64,000 bases of DNA from Pegoplata infirma (taxonomy: Eukaryota; Arthropoda; Insecta; Diptera; Anthomyiidae). The stretch is taken from positions 51,698,852 to 51,762,851 of the forward strand of contig OY992538.1 in the NCBI GenBank assembly GCA_963921195.1, in the 5' to 3' direction. Shown one piece after another: positions 24,338 through 36,500 of this stretch. Position numbers and translations under genes: made by a program. Below the pieces are notes generated by a model. It did no database searches and was not told the DNA's origin. It worked only from the letters and a program-made list of their open reading frames with translations. How positions within the stretch are numbered: position 1 is the stretch's first letter; every line of letters begins with the position of its first letter.

Positions 24338-24452
24338 AGTTTAAGTGCGTAAAAATTTAAATAAATTTCAAAACTTTTATTTGATGTGAAGTAGTACTCG
24401 TAAATATTTTCGTGAGTGTTTTGCTAAACAAAAAATATCTGCCATTTAAAAA

Positions 24453-24518
24453 ATGTTTGTGTTTCAAAGTATTTGGAAATTATTTTTACTGTCGTATTTA
24501 GTTTCGATCATAAAAATT
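24453..24518 (+). CDS. OBP exon 1: signal peptide
   Basis: 22 codons, starting at the only in-frame ATG near the candidate TATA box. The residues are mostly hydrophobic ('LFLLSYLVSII'). Donor is ATT|GTAAGT at 24519. The following intron is 82 bp, a normal fly size. Confidence 0.85.
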
Positions 24519-27500
24519 GTAAGTCAATATTTTAAAGTGATTGTAAAATAACATACAAAAGAAAGCTACTTATTGGTTGACATTTATTTTTAAATTCCAG
24601 AACACCACAAATGCAGCAACAGTTTTAACCAATAAAATGGAATCATTTAATTGTTCACAACCGCCAAAATTTGAAAACTTTGTAAGTATAGAAAAGATTA
24701 AACTAAAACAAACAAGTAGAAAAGTTAAATTCGGCTTTCCCGAATCTATGAATGCCCTCCATAATTAGGGTGACCATTTTTTCCTGAACTCAAATCAGTA
24801 CGCTCAAGTTTTTATGATATTTTTCCTAGAAAGGACTCATTATGGGGAAAAAACTGACGAAATTTATCAACACCCAAAAAAACTAGGATTGAACTGTAGG
24901 GCTGTCAAACGGGATCGGTTTTTTAAAATCCCGGGATTCGGGATTTGAAAATCGAAATCCCGGGATCCCGGGATTTTTCGGGATTACGGGATTTTTCGGG
25001 ATCCCGGGATTTTTCGGGATTCCAGGATTTTTTGGGATTAAATTTCTTTGATTATAAAAGTAAAAAAATAGTAGACCCTTAGGTCGGTTTCGCTACAACG
25101 AAATTATTAAAAACAAAATTATTTCTTATTATTCTAATTGTTATTTAAAAGCTATTATTTAAATTTCTTATTATTCTAATTGTGGTTTAAAGGCAATTAA
25201 AACAAGTAGAAAAGTTAAATTCGACTTAGCCGAATCTATGAATACCCTCCACAATGCCCTTTTTAAGTGATAGTAAATTTTCTAACGTGAAAAAAATAAC
25301 ATTTTTGGTTAGAAATATTATATTTTCTGTAAAAAAACTTTTTTTTTATTAATTTTGAAAAAAAAAAAAATAATAATTTACTAATTTTTTTTTGAGTGTA
25401 AAATTTTTTTTGAGTGTAAAATTTTTTTTGAGTGTAATTTTTTTTTTTTTTTTAGTGTTAAAATATTTTTGTGTGACAAAAATACCTTGTAAAATATTTT
25501 TCTGACTTACAAATGTTTTTAAAACATATTTAACGGGTTTTCAACACGTGAATTTAAGGTGAAACTAATCTGAAATTTACGGTTTTGCTAATAACTTTTG
25601 AACCACTGGACCGATTTGACTGAAATTTAAAAAGAACCGGACCAGAGGAACGGCAAATATATATGCAACACATCAGTACCCTCAGAATTGCCGTTCGAAA
25701 GTTATTGTGTGTATTATCTCGTAAATTCCAGAAAAACCCTTGCCGAAATTCACTCATTTGCTTATAACTTTTGAACCACTGGACCGATTTCGCTGGATTG
25801 CAATACCAACCTGACCAGGTAAATGTCCAACATATATGCCAAACTTCAGGAGCCTCCGTAAAGTCTTTTAAAAGTTAGCGTGTTTTCAACAGCCAGACAG
25901 ACAGACAGACGGACATCGCTAGATCGTCTTAGAATCGATCGAGGATCATGAATATACTTTATGGGGTCCTAGACCAATATTTCGAGGTGTTACAAACGGA
26001 ATGACAAACTTATATATACCCTCTATCACTAGAGTGGAGGGTATAAAAATTAAGTATACGCCATTTATGCAGTTTTCAAGTAATTATTTTTATTAAATAT
26101 TTAGCAATGAACTAAAAACAGCCTTGTGGGGTTTGTTATGGAAAATGACAACTTTTATTTGCTTTTGGTTTCATCCCATTCCGATTTTGGTTGTTGCACT
26201 GTATAATTTTAAAACTAATTTAAAGAAAATTTAAAATAATGAAAAAGTTTTTCATGCAGTTTTAAACGTCCGGGAAAATTTTTCTTCTCCTACGCCTAAA
26301 ACTTATGTGGTACAAATTTGAGGCCAATTGGAATAATTTTTCCCGTGGCGCCCTCCAAAGTTTCGTTTTTTTACAAAATTTTCTCAAAAACCTGCAAACT
26401 TTGTCTCCGTGACTGTGGCTTAATGGTTAGTGCCTGTGTATTCCCAGCTCAGCCAAATTCGTGGCCAGCTACGTAGAATTTTAAAAAAAATGTTAGTTTT
26501 AATTTGTTTATGTAAATGTAACAATAATTGAACAAAGTTGTATTTTTAAAAATAAATTCTCAAATATTTTTAATTTTTCAAAAATCCCGGGATTTGAGCT
26601 GCAAAATCCCGGGATTCGGGATTCATTTTATGACAAAAATCCCGGGATTTCGGGATTCGGGATTTCGGAATTGACAGCCCTATTGAACTGACAAATATAG
26701 GGTGACTATTTTTTCAAAACTCATATCAAAACTAGTACGCCCAAGTTTTTATGACTTTTTTCATAGAAATATCCTTCTGAAAACTCATTCCTATGGTAAA
26801 CCACTGACGAATTTTTTCAACACTCAGAAAATATCGATTTAACGAAGAAACTTGGGTTAAATAAGTATTTCAGTACAAACAACTGTCATAAACTGTTGTT
26901 GTTATTTTGCAGACAATCTAGTTGGCAACTTCACATGATTGTTTTACTGACCAAATTGTTTCAGAAAAAAAGCGCACAGGTTTCAAAAATAATAAAATCC
27001 ATTGTTTAAAAAACTTCCTAGATAACTTCCTAGATTCTTACACTCAAAAAATTATGTCATTAACTGTTTGTAGTTTATTTAAAAAGTTTTCCGTTTAGTC
27101 GTTTTTAAAAGAAAAAACATTTGTTTGATGTTCAGTTTTTATTAATGACTACATCAGTCCTTTGTTTCAAAAATAACACACTAAAAATAAAGACTTTCAC
27201 TAACATTTAATTTATAAAGTCATTTATTTTTGTTCTGTAAGTAAAAACTACTGATTATTCTTTAAATTTTTAATGATTTGTGTAAGTAATTTTTTTTTAA
27301 ATTGTTGGTATTTTTTAATGATATATCATTAGTTTTTACCTACACAAGTCAGTTATTTGTTTGTAGAAAAAAAATTCAAAAAATTATTTATAGAAATATA
27401 AAAACATATTTGTATCAAGTGGCTTTGGCACGATGGGTAGAGTGTCTGGCCAGAATGTAGTTGATTGCGGGATCGATTCCCCAAAATTTTATTAAAAAAT

Positions 27501-30500
27501 TTAAAAAAAATATTTCAATAGAAAATTGTATAAAATAACCTACGAAATCATTAATTTTTAATGTTTTGGTAGGTTATTTTTTTGGAATTTGTTGGTAAAA
27601 ATAACAGAACTATCATTAATTTTTAATGTTTTCGTAGGTTATTTTTTTCGAATTTGTTGGTAAAAAAGAATGAAAAAACCGTAGTTTTTTAATGTTTAGT
27701 GTTATTTATTTTAGAAAATTTTGCCAACAGTAAAAAATAAATGTTGATGTTTTCAAAACAAATGAATAATTACTGGGATGGTTTTCAATTGTTTATTCAC
27801 TGGTTTTAAGTGTGTTTTTCTTTTGTTTTTGCCTACAAAATATTTTGAGTGTAGGGAATCGGGGTGGTTAAGAGGTAGAATTTTGTATATCAGGGGAGTA
27901 GGGAGACAACTTTAGGGGAATCACAATGGGCCTTATGGCCTCCGAGTGAATTCGCCAAATCGGCGGACGCCCATCCAACCTAACCTATAACACTGTTGAA
28001 CAAATTTAATGAAATTTACACTCCAACAAATCAGAATACATTATTTACGACGTCCAAAAAGCGTAAAAAAATAAATACTCTGACGACTTATTTTATATAA
28101 ATTAAAATTTTTTAATAGAACTTTCGAATAAAATAATTTTTTAAGTTGAAATGTTAAAAATTGCCTGCGAATTTTGTACTCTTGCCCAAAACATTAAATC
28201 ATGATAATGTTTTGCGGAAGATTTTTTTGCCAAAGCAAAGTTTTTTTAGAAAATATAATGTTATATTACTTTGCTATTCCATGCAAAACGAATTGAAATA
28301 TCAGTCGAGGACCCCATTAAAAAATTAAAAGAGCTGTATATTTCGTAAGTGAGTGCAAAAATAAGAGCAAAAAAGTGTTTTTACATTTTGGAGAGTATAA
28401 AAGATTCGGCACAAAAGAATATAACACTCTCACTTGTTTTATGTACATTTGATAAACAAATGGAAAATTTGTATGCGAAAAGCTTAGACTTGGTGAAAAA
28501 GTAGTTTTGGTAAAAAAAATATTTTTTTTGTTCACGAAAAACAAAATAATGTTAATAAAAATTTAATGAACCCAAAATTTTTGGTGAAAAAAAATTTTGA
28601 AGAAAAAATTTTTTGATGAATTTTTTTGACGAAAAGAAAAATTTGTTGATGTAAAAAAATATGAAAAAAAAAAAATTTTGGTGAAAAAAAAAATTTTTAG
28701 TAAAAAATTTGATAAAAAAACTAATTGTAAGATAAAACAAAAAATTATGAAAAAAAAATTTGATGAAAAAAAAATTGATAAAAAAAATTTGATAAAAAAA
28801 AAAATTATGAAAAAAAAAATTGATGGAAAAAAAAATTTGATGGAAAAAACTTGATAAAAAAAAAATTTATTAAAAAAAAATTAATGAAAAAGAAAAAATT
28901 TATGAAAACAAAAAAATTTGATAAAAAAATAAAATGATGAAAAAAAAATTAGATAAAAAAAAAATTATAAAAAAAGTTTGATGAAAAAAATAGTTTTATG
29001 AAAAAAAAAAAATAAACTGATAAAAAAAAATTATGAAAAAAAAATTGTTGAAAAATAAAATTTTTTGTTGAAAAATAATTATGTTACTTTTTATTCACCA
29101 GCTGGTGAAAAACGGTTTTATTCACAAAGAGGTGAATATTATCCAAGTTACAAACCCAAGTTATTAAAATTTTTGGTTTTAAGAAAATGAAAATAGTAAT
29201 TCTTGTTTTCTTTTTCGTTAATTGTTAGCTTATATAGTCAAACTAAGGTGGCGTCCTGCAACTTTTTTAAAATTAGACACCAGCCTAAAAACATTATCAT
29301 GTTAAAAATCAGTACAATCAGTACATATTTTAAAAAATCAGTACAAATCAGTACATCGCTTTTTGATCAGTACACTTAATCAAAAATCAGTACATGTACT
29401 GATCAAATCAGTACGAATGGTCAGCCTATCCATAATGCCTTTTTTAAAGGATAGTTCATTTTAACGTGAAAAAAATTAACAATTTTGATTAGAAATATAT
29501 TATTTTGAGTAAAAAACAATTTTTTTGTCATTTAAAACTTTTTTTCGAGTGTAATGTTTTTTTTACTGTAAAAATATTTCTGATTGAATGCACGTTCGTA
29601 TGTACACAAAATATAGACATTTTTGTAAAAAACACTAAATTTTTTTTTGAGTGTAAAATTTTTTTTGAGTGTAAAATTTTTTTCGAGTGTAGTTTTTAAA
29701 TTACCAATGCTTTTAAAACTAAACAAGTTTAAAAAGCATTGCTTTAAAACTACATAAGTTTAAAAAGCATGGCTTAGTTACCACCAAGGCTTTTAAAACT
29801 TGTTTACCACGTGAAATTTGGGGTTTTGCTTATAACTTTTGAACCACTTGACCGATTGAGCTGAAATTCAATACCAAACAGACCTGAGGAACGGCAAAGA
29901 TACATGCCACGTTTCAGCAGTCTCATTATTGTTTTTCGAATGTTATCGTGTTTTTTATCTCGTAAATTTGCGAAAACCCCATGCCGAAATTACTCTTTTA
30001 CTCATAACTAGGCCAACCAAAAAAAAGCAAATGCTTCTTTTTATTTCAAAAGATAAATCAATTTAGATTAAACACAAATTCTGATCATAAAAATCTAAAG
30101 AAAATAAGCTGCATTTGTTAGAGCTTTTTTTTTTGCTTATTTTGGCAATAACTGCTTATTTTTGGTTATTTTTCGTTTATTGGCTTATTTTTGCTTTTTT
30201 ATCTCTTTTTTAAAGCTTTTTTCTGCTTATTTTTGAATTATTAGCTTATTTTAGCCTTTTTCAAAAAAAAAAAAAAAATTGAAGGTAAACAAAAAATATT
30301 ATTAAGATTTTTATTTTTAAAAAAAAAAATTAAATTAAAATTTTTATTTTTTCAAAAAAAAATTCCAAAAAATTTCGAGGGCTATAAAAAAATATTGAAA
30401 GTAAATTCAATTTAAATGACGTTTTCCTTTTAAAAAAAATATGATGATTTTAATTTTGTTTATGAAAAACCTACAATTTTAAAGGCAACCCTATAATATA

Positions 30501-33500
30501 GGACGTTTTTAATGAACATCCACTAAAGGAAAGAGCTTTTTTTTAATTTTTACTGCTTATTTTGACGTTTTTGCGGCTTTTTTTAGGAGCTTAAAACGTT
30601 GTTTTAAGTGCTTATTTTTGGTTGCCCTACTCATAACTTTTGAACCACTGCACAGAGGGCCAGACAGATCGATTTCCGGCCAAAAGTCCTTATTTCAAAA
30701 TTCTCAAAAAAATTTTTACCAGTTTGTTGGGCATATATAGAAACAGGTTTTCTGAACTTATCTTTATGATCCAATTACACCCTTTCCTTTGACAGGTCTT
30801 CAAAGTTAAAAAAGTTGGTATAAAAATTTTAAAAGTTGAGATACTTTTTTAATTTTTTTTCCAAACTTCCATTGCTAATGTTTAACTTTTTGTTTGCGTG
30901 GTTCAACCTTATATATAAGCCTTTGTAACGAAAATAACATGGACAAATATAACTCATTTGCCAGGCAGCAATTCGCGTTTTTTGTGAAAAAAGTTATAAT
31001 TTTTTAGCTATTTACCTCGCGCCGAAAAAATCCTCAGGGATCCTCAGTTCGATACAATCGGTCTATATTTTTTATACCCTCCAACCACAGTATGGGGGTA
31101 TACTCACTTTGTCATTCCGTGTGTAACGCATCGAAATATCGGTCTAGGACCCCATAAAGTATATATATTATTGATCAGTGATCCATTCTAAGACATTCTA
31201 GCGATGTCCGTCTGTCCGTCCGTCCGTCCGTCTGTGGAAGACACGATACAGTCCAAAGTAAAATAGCTAGACTCCTGAAATTTGGCACGAATATGTCTTA
31301 TGGTATTGGGCTGGTTAAGTTCGAACATGGGCAAAATCGGATCAGGGGGAAAATAGTTCCCCTCTTAAGAACTGAACAAACCTCTAAAAAAAAGCCATTT
31401 TTTATAGGGTTTTTATACTTTTGCTTACCAAACTAAACATTTTTATGTCAAAAGAAGTTCAAAGTCTTGCAGTTGGATCCAGAAAGGTTGTCTCCCACCG
31501 ACGTTACCACCCCCCCCCCCCAAAAAAAAAAAAAAAAGACGCGCCTGTTTTTTTTTTTTTTTTTTTTTTTGTTTAACGTGTTGGAGGGTATAAAAGATTC
31601 GGCACAGCCGAATTTAACACTCTACTTGTTTTTATATAGAATGGATCTATATCTTTCGAAAAAAGTTGCCCAAACTTGCTCGAAATGATAAATGGCAAAA
31701 CTACAGCTTAATATGCAGTGGTCCGAGATTTGTTTTTAAAAAAAATATTTTAACCCAAAATAATGTTTTTCGGCTTGTTTTTTTTTTATCGTCAGAGAGT
31801 GCCTTAAGTGTAGGAGAAAAAAATTATCTACATTTTTAGGTTTTTTGTAGAATTATGGAAAATATCAGTTACACCATTTCCAATTAAATTCAAAGATTTT
31901 TTATTGAATTTCCAAAATAAAAAAAAAAGTGAATAATTTGTCGTCACCATTTCCAAAAGCTTTTCTGAAACTAAGTAAGTCATTTACACCATTTCCATAT
32001 TTATATCAAAAATAAATAAAAAATATTTATAAAGATTATGTGCGTAGATTTAACTTCAGACACTCTTAATACCCTTAAAACTAATTTTTAGTTAGTTCAG
32101 ACAATGATAAAAATCTAGCAGCCATATTGTTTCCGCCATATTGAATTTTATCAGTTCGATTTTAAGATAACAGACCCGGAAATTTACTAGGCGACACTTT
32201 CAGCTAGCTTCAACAAAGAAAAGGAATATAACTGTATTTTAATTACTTGTAACAAACTTTACTAAGCATATTTAGTCCGCCATTTTGTTTTTCAAAATTC
32301 ACGCCAGTAATTCTGATTCAGTAACTCCAAGACCCCCTTAAAACAAAATTTGAGTTAAATCGTATTGTTTCCGCCATATTGAATTTTATCAGTTCGATTT
32401 TAAGATAACAGACCCGGAAATTTACTAGGCGACACTTTCAGCTAGCTTCAACAAAGAAAAGGAATATAACTGTATTTTAATTACTTGTAACAAACTTTAC
32501 TAAGCATATTTAGTCCGCCATTTTGTTTTTCAAAATTCACGCCAGTAATTCTGATTCAGTAACTCCAAGACCCCCTTAAAACAAAATTTGAGTTAAATCG
32601 GACAATTATTAAAAAAATTTGTCCGCCATATTGGATGCGCCATTTTGATTTTTTTAGTTTTTAGTTAAATTTTGAAATCAGCGACCCCGAAATACTCCTG
32701 AAGCACATTTTCAGCCGGATCCAACAACGTTAAAGACTTTTGACCGGAGTTGGATCATTCTTTATACTTTAGGAAGCATATCTAGTCCGCCATTTTGTTT
32801 TTCAAAATTTGGAGTAACAATTCTTATTCAGTAACTCCAAGACCCGCATAAAACAAAATTTGAGTTCAATCGGACCATTTTTTAAAAAAAATTGTCCGCC
32901 ATATTGGATCCGCCATTTTGATTTTTTTGGTTTTTAGCTAAATTTTGAAATCAGCGACCTCGAATTCCTTTAGAAGCACATTTTCAGACGCATCCAACTA
33001 CGATAAAGACTTTTGGCCGGAATTGGATCATGCTGGCCCTCTGTGCACTGGACCGATTTGGCTGGATTGCAATTTTAGCCTGGCCAGGTAAATGACCAAC
33101 ATATATGCCAAACTTCAGTATCCTCTGTGAAGTCTTTCAAAAGTAAGCATGTTTTCTACGGACAGACAGACAGACGGACGGACATCGCTAGATCGACTTA
33201 AAATCGATCGAGGATATTGGTCCTAGACCAATATTTCGATGTGTTACAAACGGAATGACAAACTAATATATAACCTCTATCACTAGAGTGGAGGGGGAAA
33301 AAGTTCCCCCTTGAAGAACTAAAACGACCCCTGAAAAATACAATATTTTCAAGATTTTTTTTTAATTTTTGCTCAACAAATTTAATATTTTTATGACATA
33401 TTATATTCATAGACCTGCGCTTTGACAAAGGGGGTAAGAAAATTCGATTATTTAGGCAGCCCCCTTTGGGGGCATGGTTATAGAAATTAATTAAAAATGA

Positions 33501-36500
33501 CGATAAAATTTTTTATTAAAGCGTAAATATCACAAACAAATAATTTGTTAAAATATATAGCGGGGGTAAAGGTGTCCCCCTCCGACTCCGCATACCCCCC
33601 CCCCACCCCTCAAAAAAAGACGCCCCTGCGATTTTTTTTTAAATTTTAAACGTGTGGGAGGTATAAAAGATTCGGCAGAGCCGAATTTAACACTCTTACT
33701 TGTTTTTTTTTAGATTTGGATTTTACTAACAAGGAAGGTCTTTCATAGGGCACCCAACGATTGTCCTGAAACTTACATATGAGGCCTTCTACACCAAATG
33801 TCCCATAAATTTCTGAATATATATATAGGTTGTTTGGATAGCCCCATATTTAACTAAGAAAATTGCGTGTTCGATCCTTTAAATTTTCAAAAACTGGGCT
33901 TAGGAGGCGTGGTCAAATATTGGAAAAATGGTAAAATTTGTGGCGAGTTGCCTTGATTAAAGATTTATCACATTAAAATGGAATGCACCATAATCTCAAA
34001 AATTTACATTCTTATATAGTTTTTTATGGGCTATCGACTAAAGCTTTTTTTGGAAAATTTTCGGAACCCGTTCTGAAATTTTCCATTTTTTAAAAAAGTC
34101 AATTTATCAAAAATCCGGCCACTTTTTTTTTCTTTTTTAATTTTTTTTTTTAAAGTTTAGATGTTTGTCCATCCACACAAAAAAATTCAGAAACATATTT
34201 TTCGTTATTTTCGAGAAAATCGCATTTGAATTTTAAATTTCATAACAATTTTGTAATTTGCTTGTATTTTCTTGTTTCAATAGAGCGTATGAGGAATATT
34301 TATGCAATTAATATTACTCATTCGCAACGTTAAAACAAGAAAATACAAGCAAATTACTAAATTGTTATGAAATTTAAAGTTAAAATGCGATTTTCTCGAA
34401 AAAAAAAAGAAAAACGCGTTTCTGATTTTTTTGTGTGGATGGACAAACATCTAAGCTTTAAAACAAAAATAAAAAAAAAAGTGTCCGGATTTTTGATAAA
34501 TCGACTTTTTTAAAAAATAGGAAATTGCAGAACGGGTTCTGAAAATTTTACAAAAAAAAAAAAATTTAATCGATAGCCCATACAAAACTATGTAAGAATG
34601 TTAATTTTTGAGATTGTGGTGCATTCCGTTTTAATGTGATAAATATTTAATCAAGGCAACTAGCCACAAATTTGACCATTTTTCCAATATTTGACCACCA
34701 TTGAAAAACCAAAAACGCAATTTTCTAAGTTCCATATAGGGCTATCCATGAGGGGCGAATATTAAGAGTTACCTGTTTTTTCTTCAATCTTAAATTTCAA
34801 AAAGGGTTGCCTGCCACCTTATGAAAAAATGTGGTCTTTCGCGAAAATCCTAATAAAAGCCGAACTGGCAGGAATTTCGACAAACTAAAAAGTACGGGTC
34901 AGCTTAATTTTAATAGAGATTATTATATATGATTTTGGCGGTCCTACGTGTGTACTTCTCCATATAAACTACCCCTAAGATTTTACATTTTCGAAAATAG
35001 GAACTAAACGAAACCAAATTAGGAAACGACCGATACGCCATTGGATAGGCTTTCAAAAAACCTTTCGAACTTTATAAAATGTTCATATAGTTCCTTCTGA
35101 AGAAATGTAAAAAATTTTCAAAAAACGAAAAAATCCCGTTTTACCCAGTCCCCTTTGACTCGCTAAATGTGAGATTGGCTAAGAAAAAATAGGTAACTCT
35201 TATTTTCCTCCCCTCTTTCCCATATGCAAGTTTTAGGACAATCGGTGGGTGCCCTGTGAACAGTGTCGGGTACAGCTTTTGGCTGTGGGGGGGGGGGAAT
35301 TTTTTTTTACTTCAAAGAAAAAAAGTCGTTATGCTTTGTCGGACGAGCAAAAACAGGGATACGTTTCATTTGCAAAAAAAAGTGATGGATAAGCTATAAA
35401 ATCATTAAAATTTGTTAGTTTTGCCGAAGGAGGTTTGTTTTTCATGATCGTTTAGGTAATTTTTTTTTTGCTTTTTCTAAATCTGAGAATTTTTCAATAG
35501 AAGAAATTCTTTCTAAATAGAAAATATCAGATGATGAAAAAATAATTTTTTTTATAGAAAAAATGTCTCAGAATCTAAGACTTCTTCTTTACGAAAAATG
35601 TCCCAGAATCTGAGACGTTTTTCGTATAGAATAATTTTTGGATTCTAAGATTATTTTTCCACAGAAAAAGTCTCGGATTCTGAGAAATTTTACTATAGAA
35701 AATGTCTCATATTTTAAAGCATTTTTAAAATATTTTTCCTAAAGAACAGGTCTCTGATTACTAGATTTGTTCGTACTAAAATTTCAGATTCTGAGACCTT
35801 TTTTTATAGAGAAAGTCTCAGATCTATTTCCTATAGAAAAATCTCAGATTCTCAGACCTTTTTTTCTATAGAAAAAGTCTCAGGTTCTGATACATTATTC
35901 CTAAGGAAAAAGTCTCAGACTTTCAGACCTTTTCCCCATAGAAAATGTCTCAGATTCTAAGAGCTTTTTCTTAAATTAAAAAAGTCAAAAATTCAGGCAC
36001 TTTTTCCTCTACAGAAAAAGTGACAGATTCAGAGAAATGTATCCTTTATAAAAAGTCTCAGATTGTAAGAACTTTTTCCGTCAGAAAAAGTATAACATTC
36101 TGATTTAAAGACCATTTTGCTATAAAAAAGTCTGAGATTCTGAGACCCTTTCCAAAAGAAAAAGTCACAGATTCTGGGACGTTTTTCCTATTGAAAAAGT
36201 TTTAGATTCTATAACCTTTTTGTTAAATAAAAAAAGACACTTTTTTCTAAAAAAAAAAACGTCTCAGATTTTGATTCTGAGACCTATTTTCTAAAGAAAA
36301 AGTGTCAGATTCTGAAACATTTTTCCTATAGAATAAGTCTAAAATGTTGAAATTCTGAGACCTTATTCCTATAGAAAAAGTCTTAGATTCTAAGACCTTT
36401 TTCTTTTTGACTTTTTTTCAACAATAAAAGTCACAGACTTTGGGACCTTTTTCTTTTTAAAAAAGATTCAGATTTTGAGATCCTTTTTTCTTAAAATAAG

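Larger units (their letters stand above)
24897..26682. mobile_element. hAT-like element, TAGGGCTGTCAA termini
   Basis: It starts TAGGGCTGTCAA, ends TTGACAGCCCTA (12-bp inverted repeats) and is flanked by a perfect 8-bp duplication TTGAACTG (24889-24896 and 26683-26690). Subterminal clusters of 'atcccgggattttt' occur at both ends, resembling transposase-binding arrays of hAT elements. No transposase is present. A common interspersed repeat (25199-26047) is nested inside. Confidence 0.85.
30651..33045. mobile_element. Second Transib-like element, CACAGAGGGCCAG termini
   Basis: Perfect 13-bp inverted termini CACAGAGGGCCAG and CTGGCCCTCTGTG, with a 5-bp duplication CACTG (30646-30650 and 33046-33050). 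Removal restores 'gaaccactggaccgattt', the sequence of the host repeat elsewhere. The termini match 4863-6703 at 11 of 13 positions, and both interiors contain 'gccgccatattggatccgcc'-type repeats. It carries a nested interspersed repeat (31061-31638) and a 238-bp tandem array (32133-33000). No transposase is present. Confidence 0.75.
29425..33298 (+). repeat. 'AACAAGTA' repeat copy interrupted by two DNA transposons
   Basis: Left part 29425-30000 ('atgccttttttaaaggatag...cttataacttttgaaccac') and right part 33051-33298 ('tggaccgatttggctgg...gagtggaggg') align to 25199-26047. The interruptions are the hAT-like 30009-30629 and the Transib-like 30651-33045, each with its own target duplication. 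Confidence 0.65.

Noticed and set aside
27420..27482. A functional tRNA gene
   Set aside because: Box A and B are present, but no acceptor stem or anticodon arm can be formed.
31467..31688. 73-codon ORF
   Set aside because: Built from C, A and T homopolymers within an interspersed repeat.
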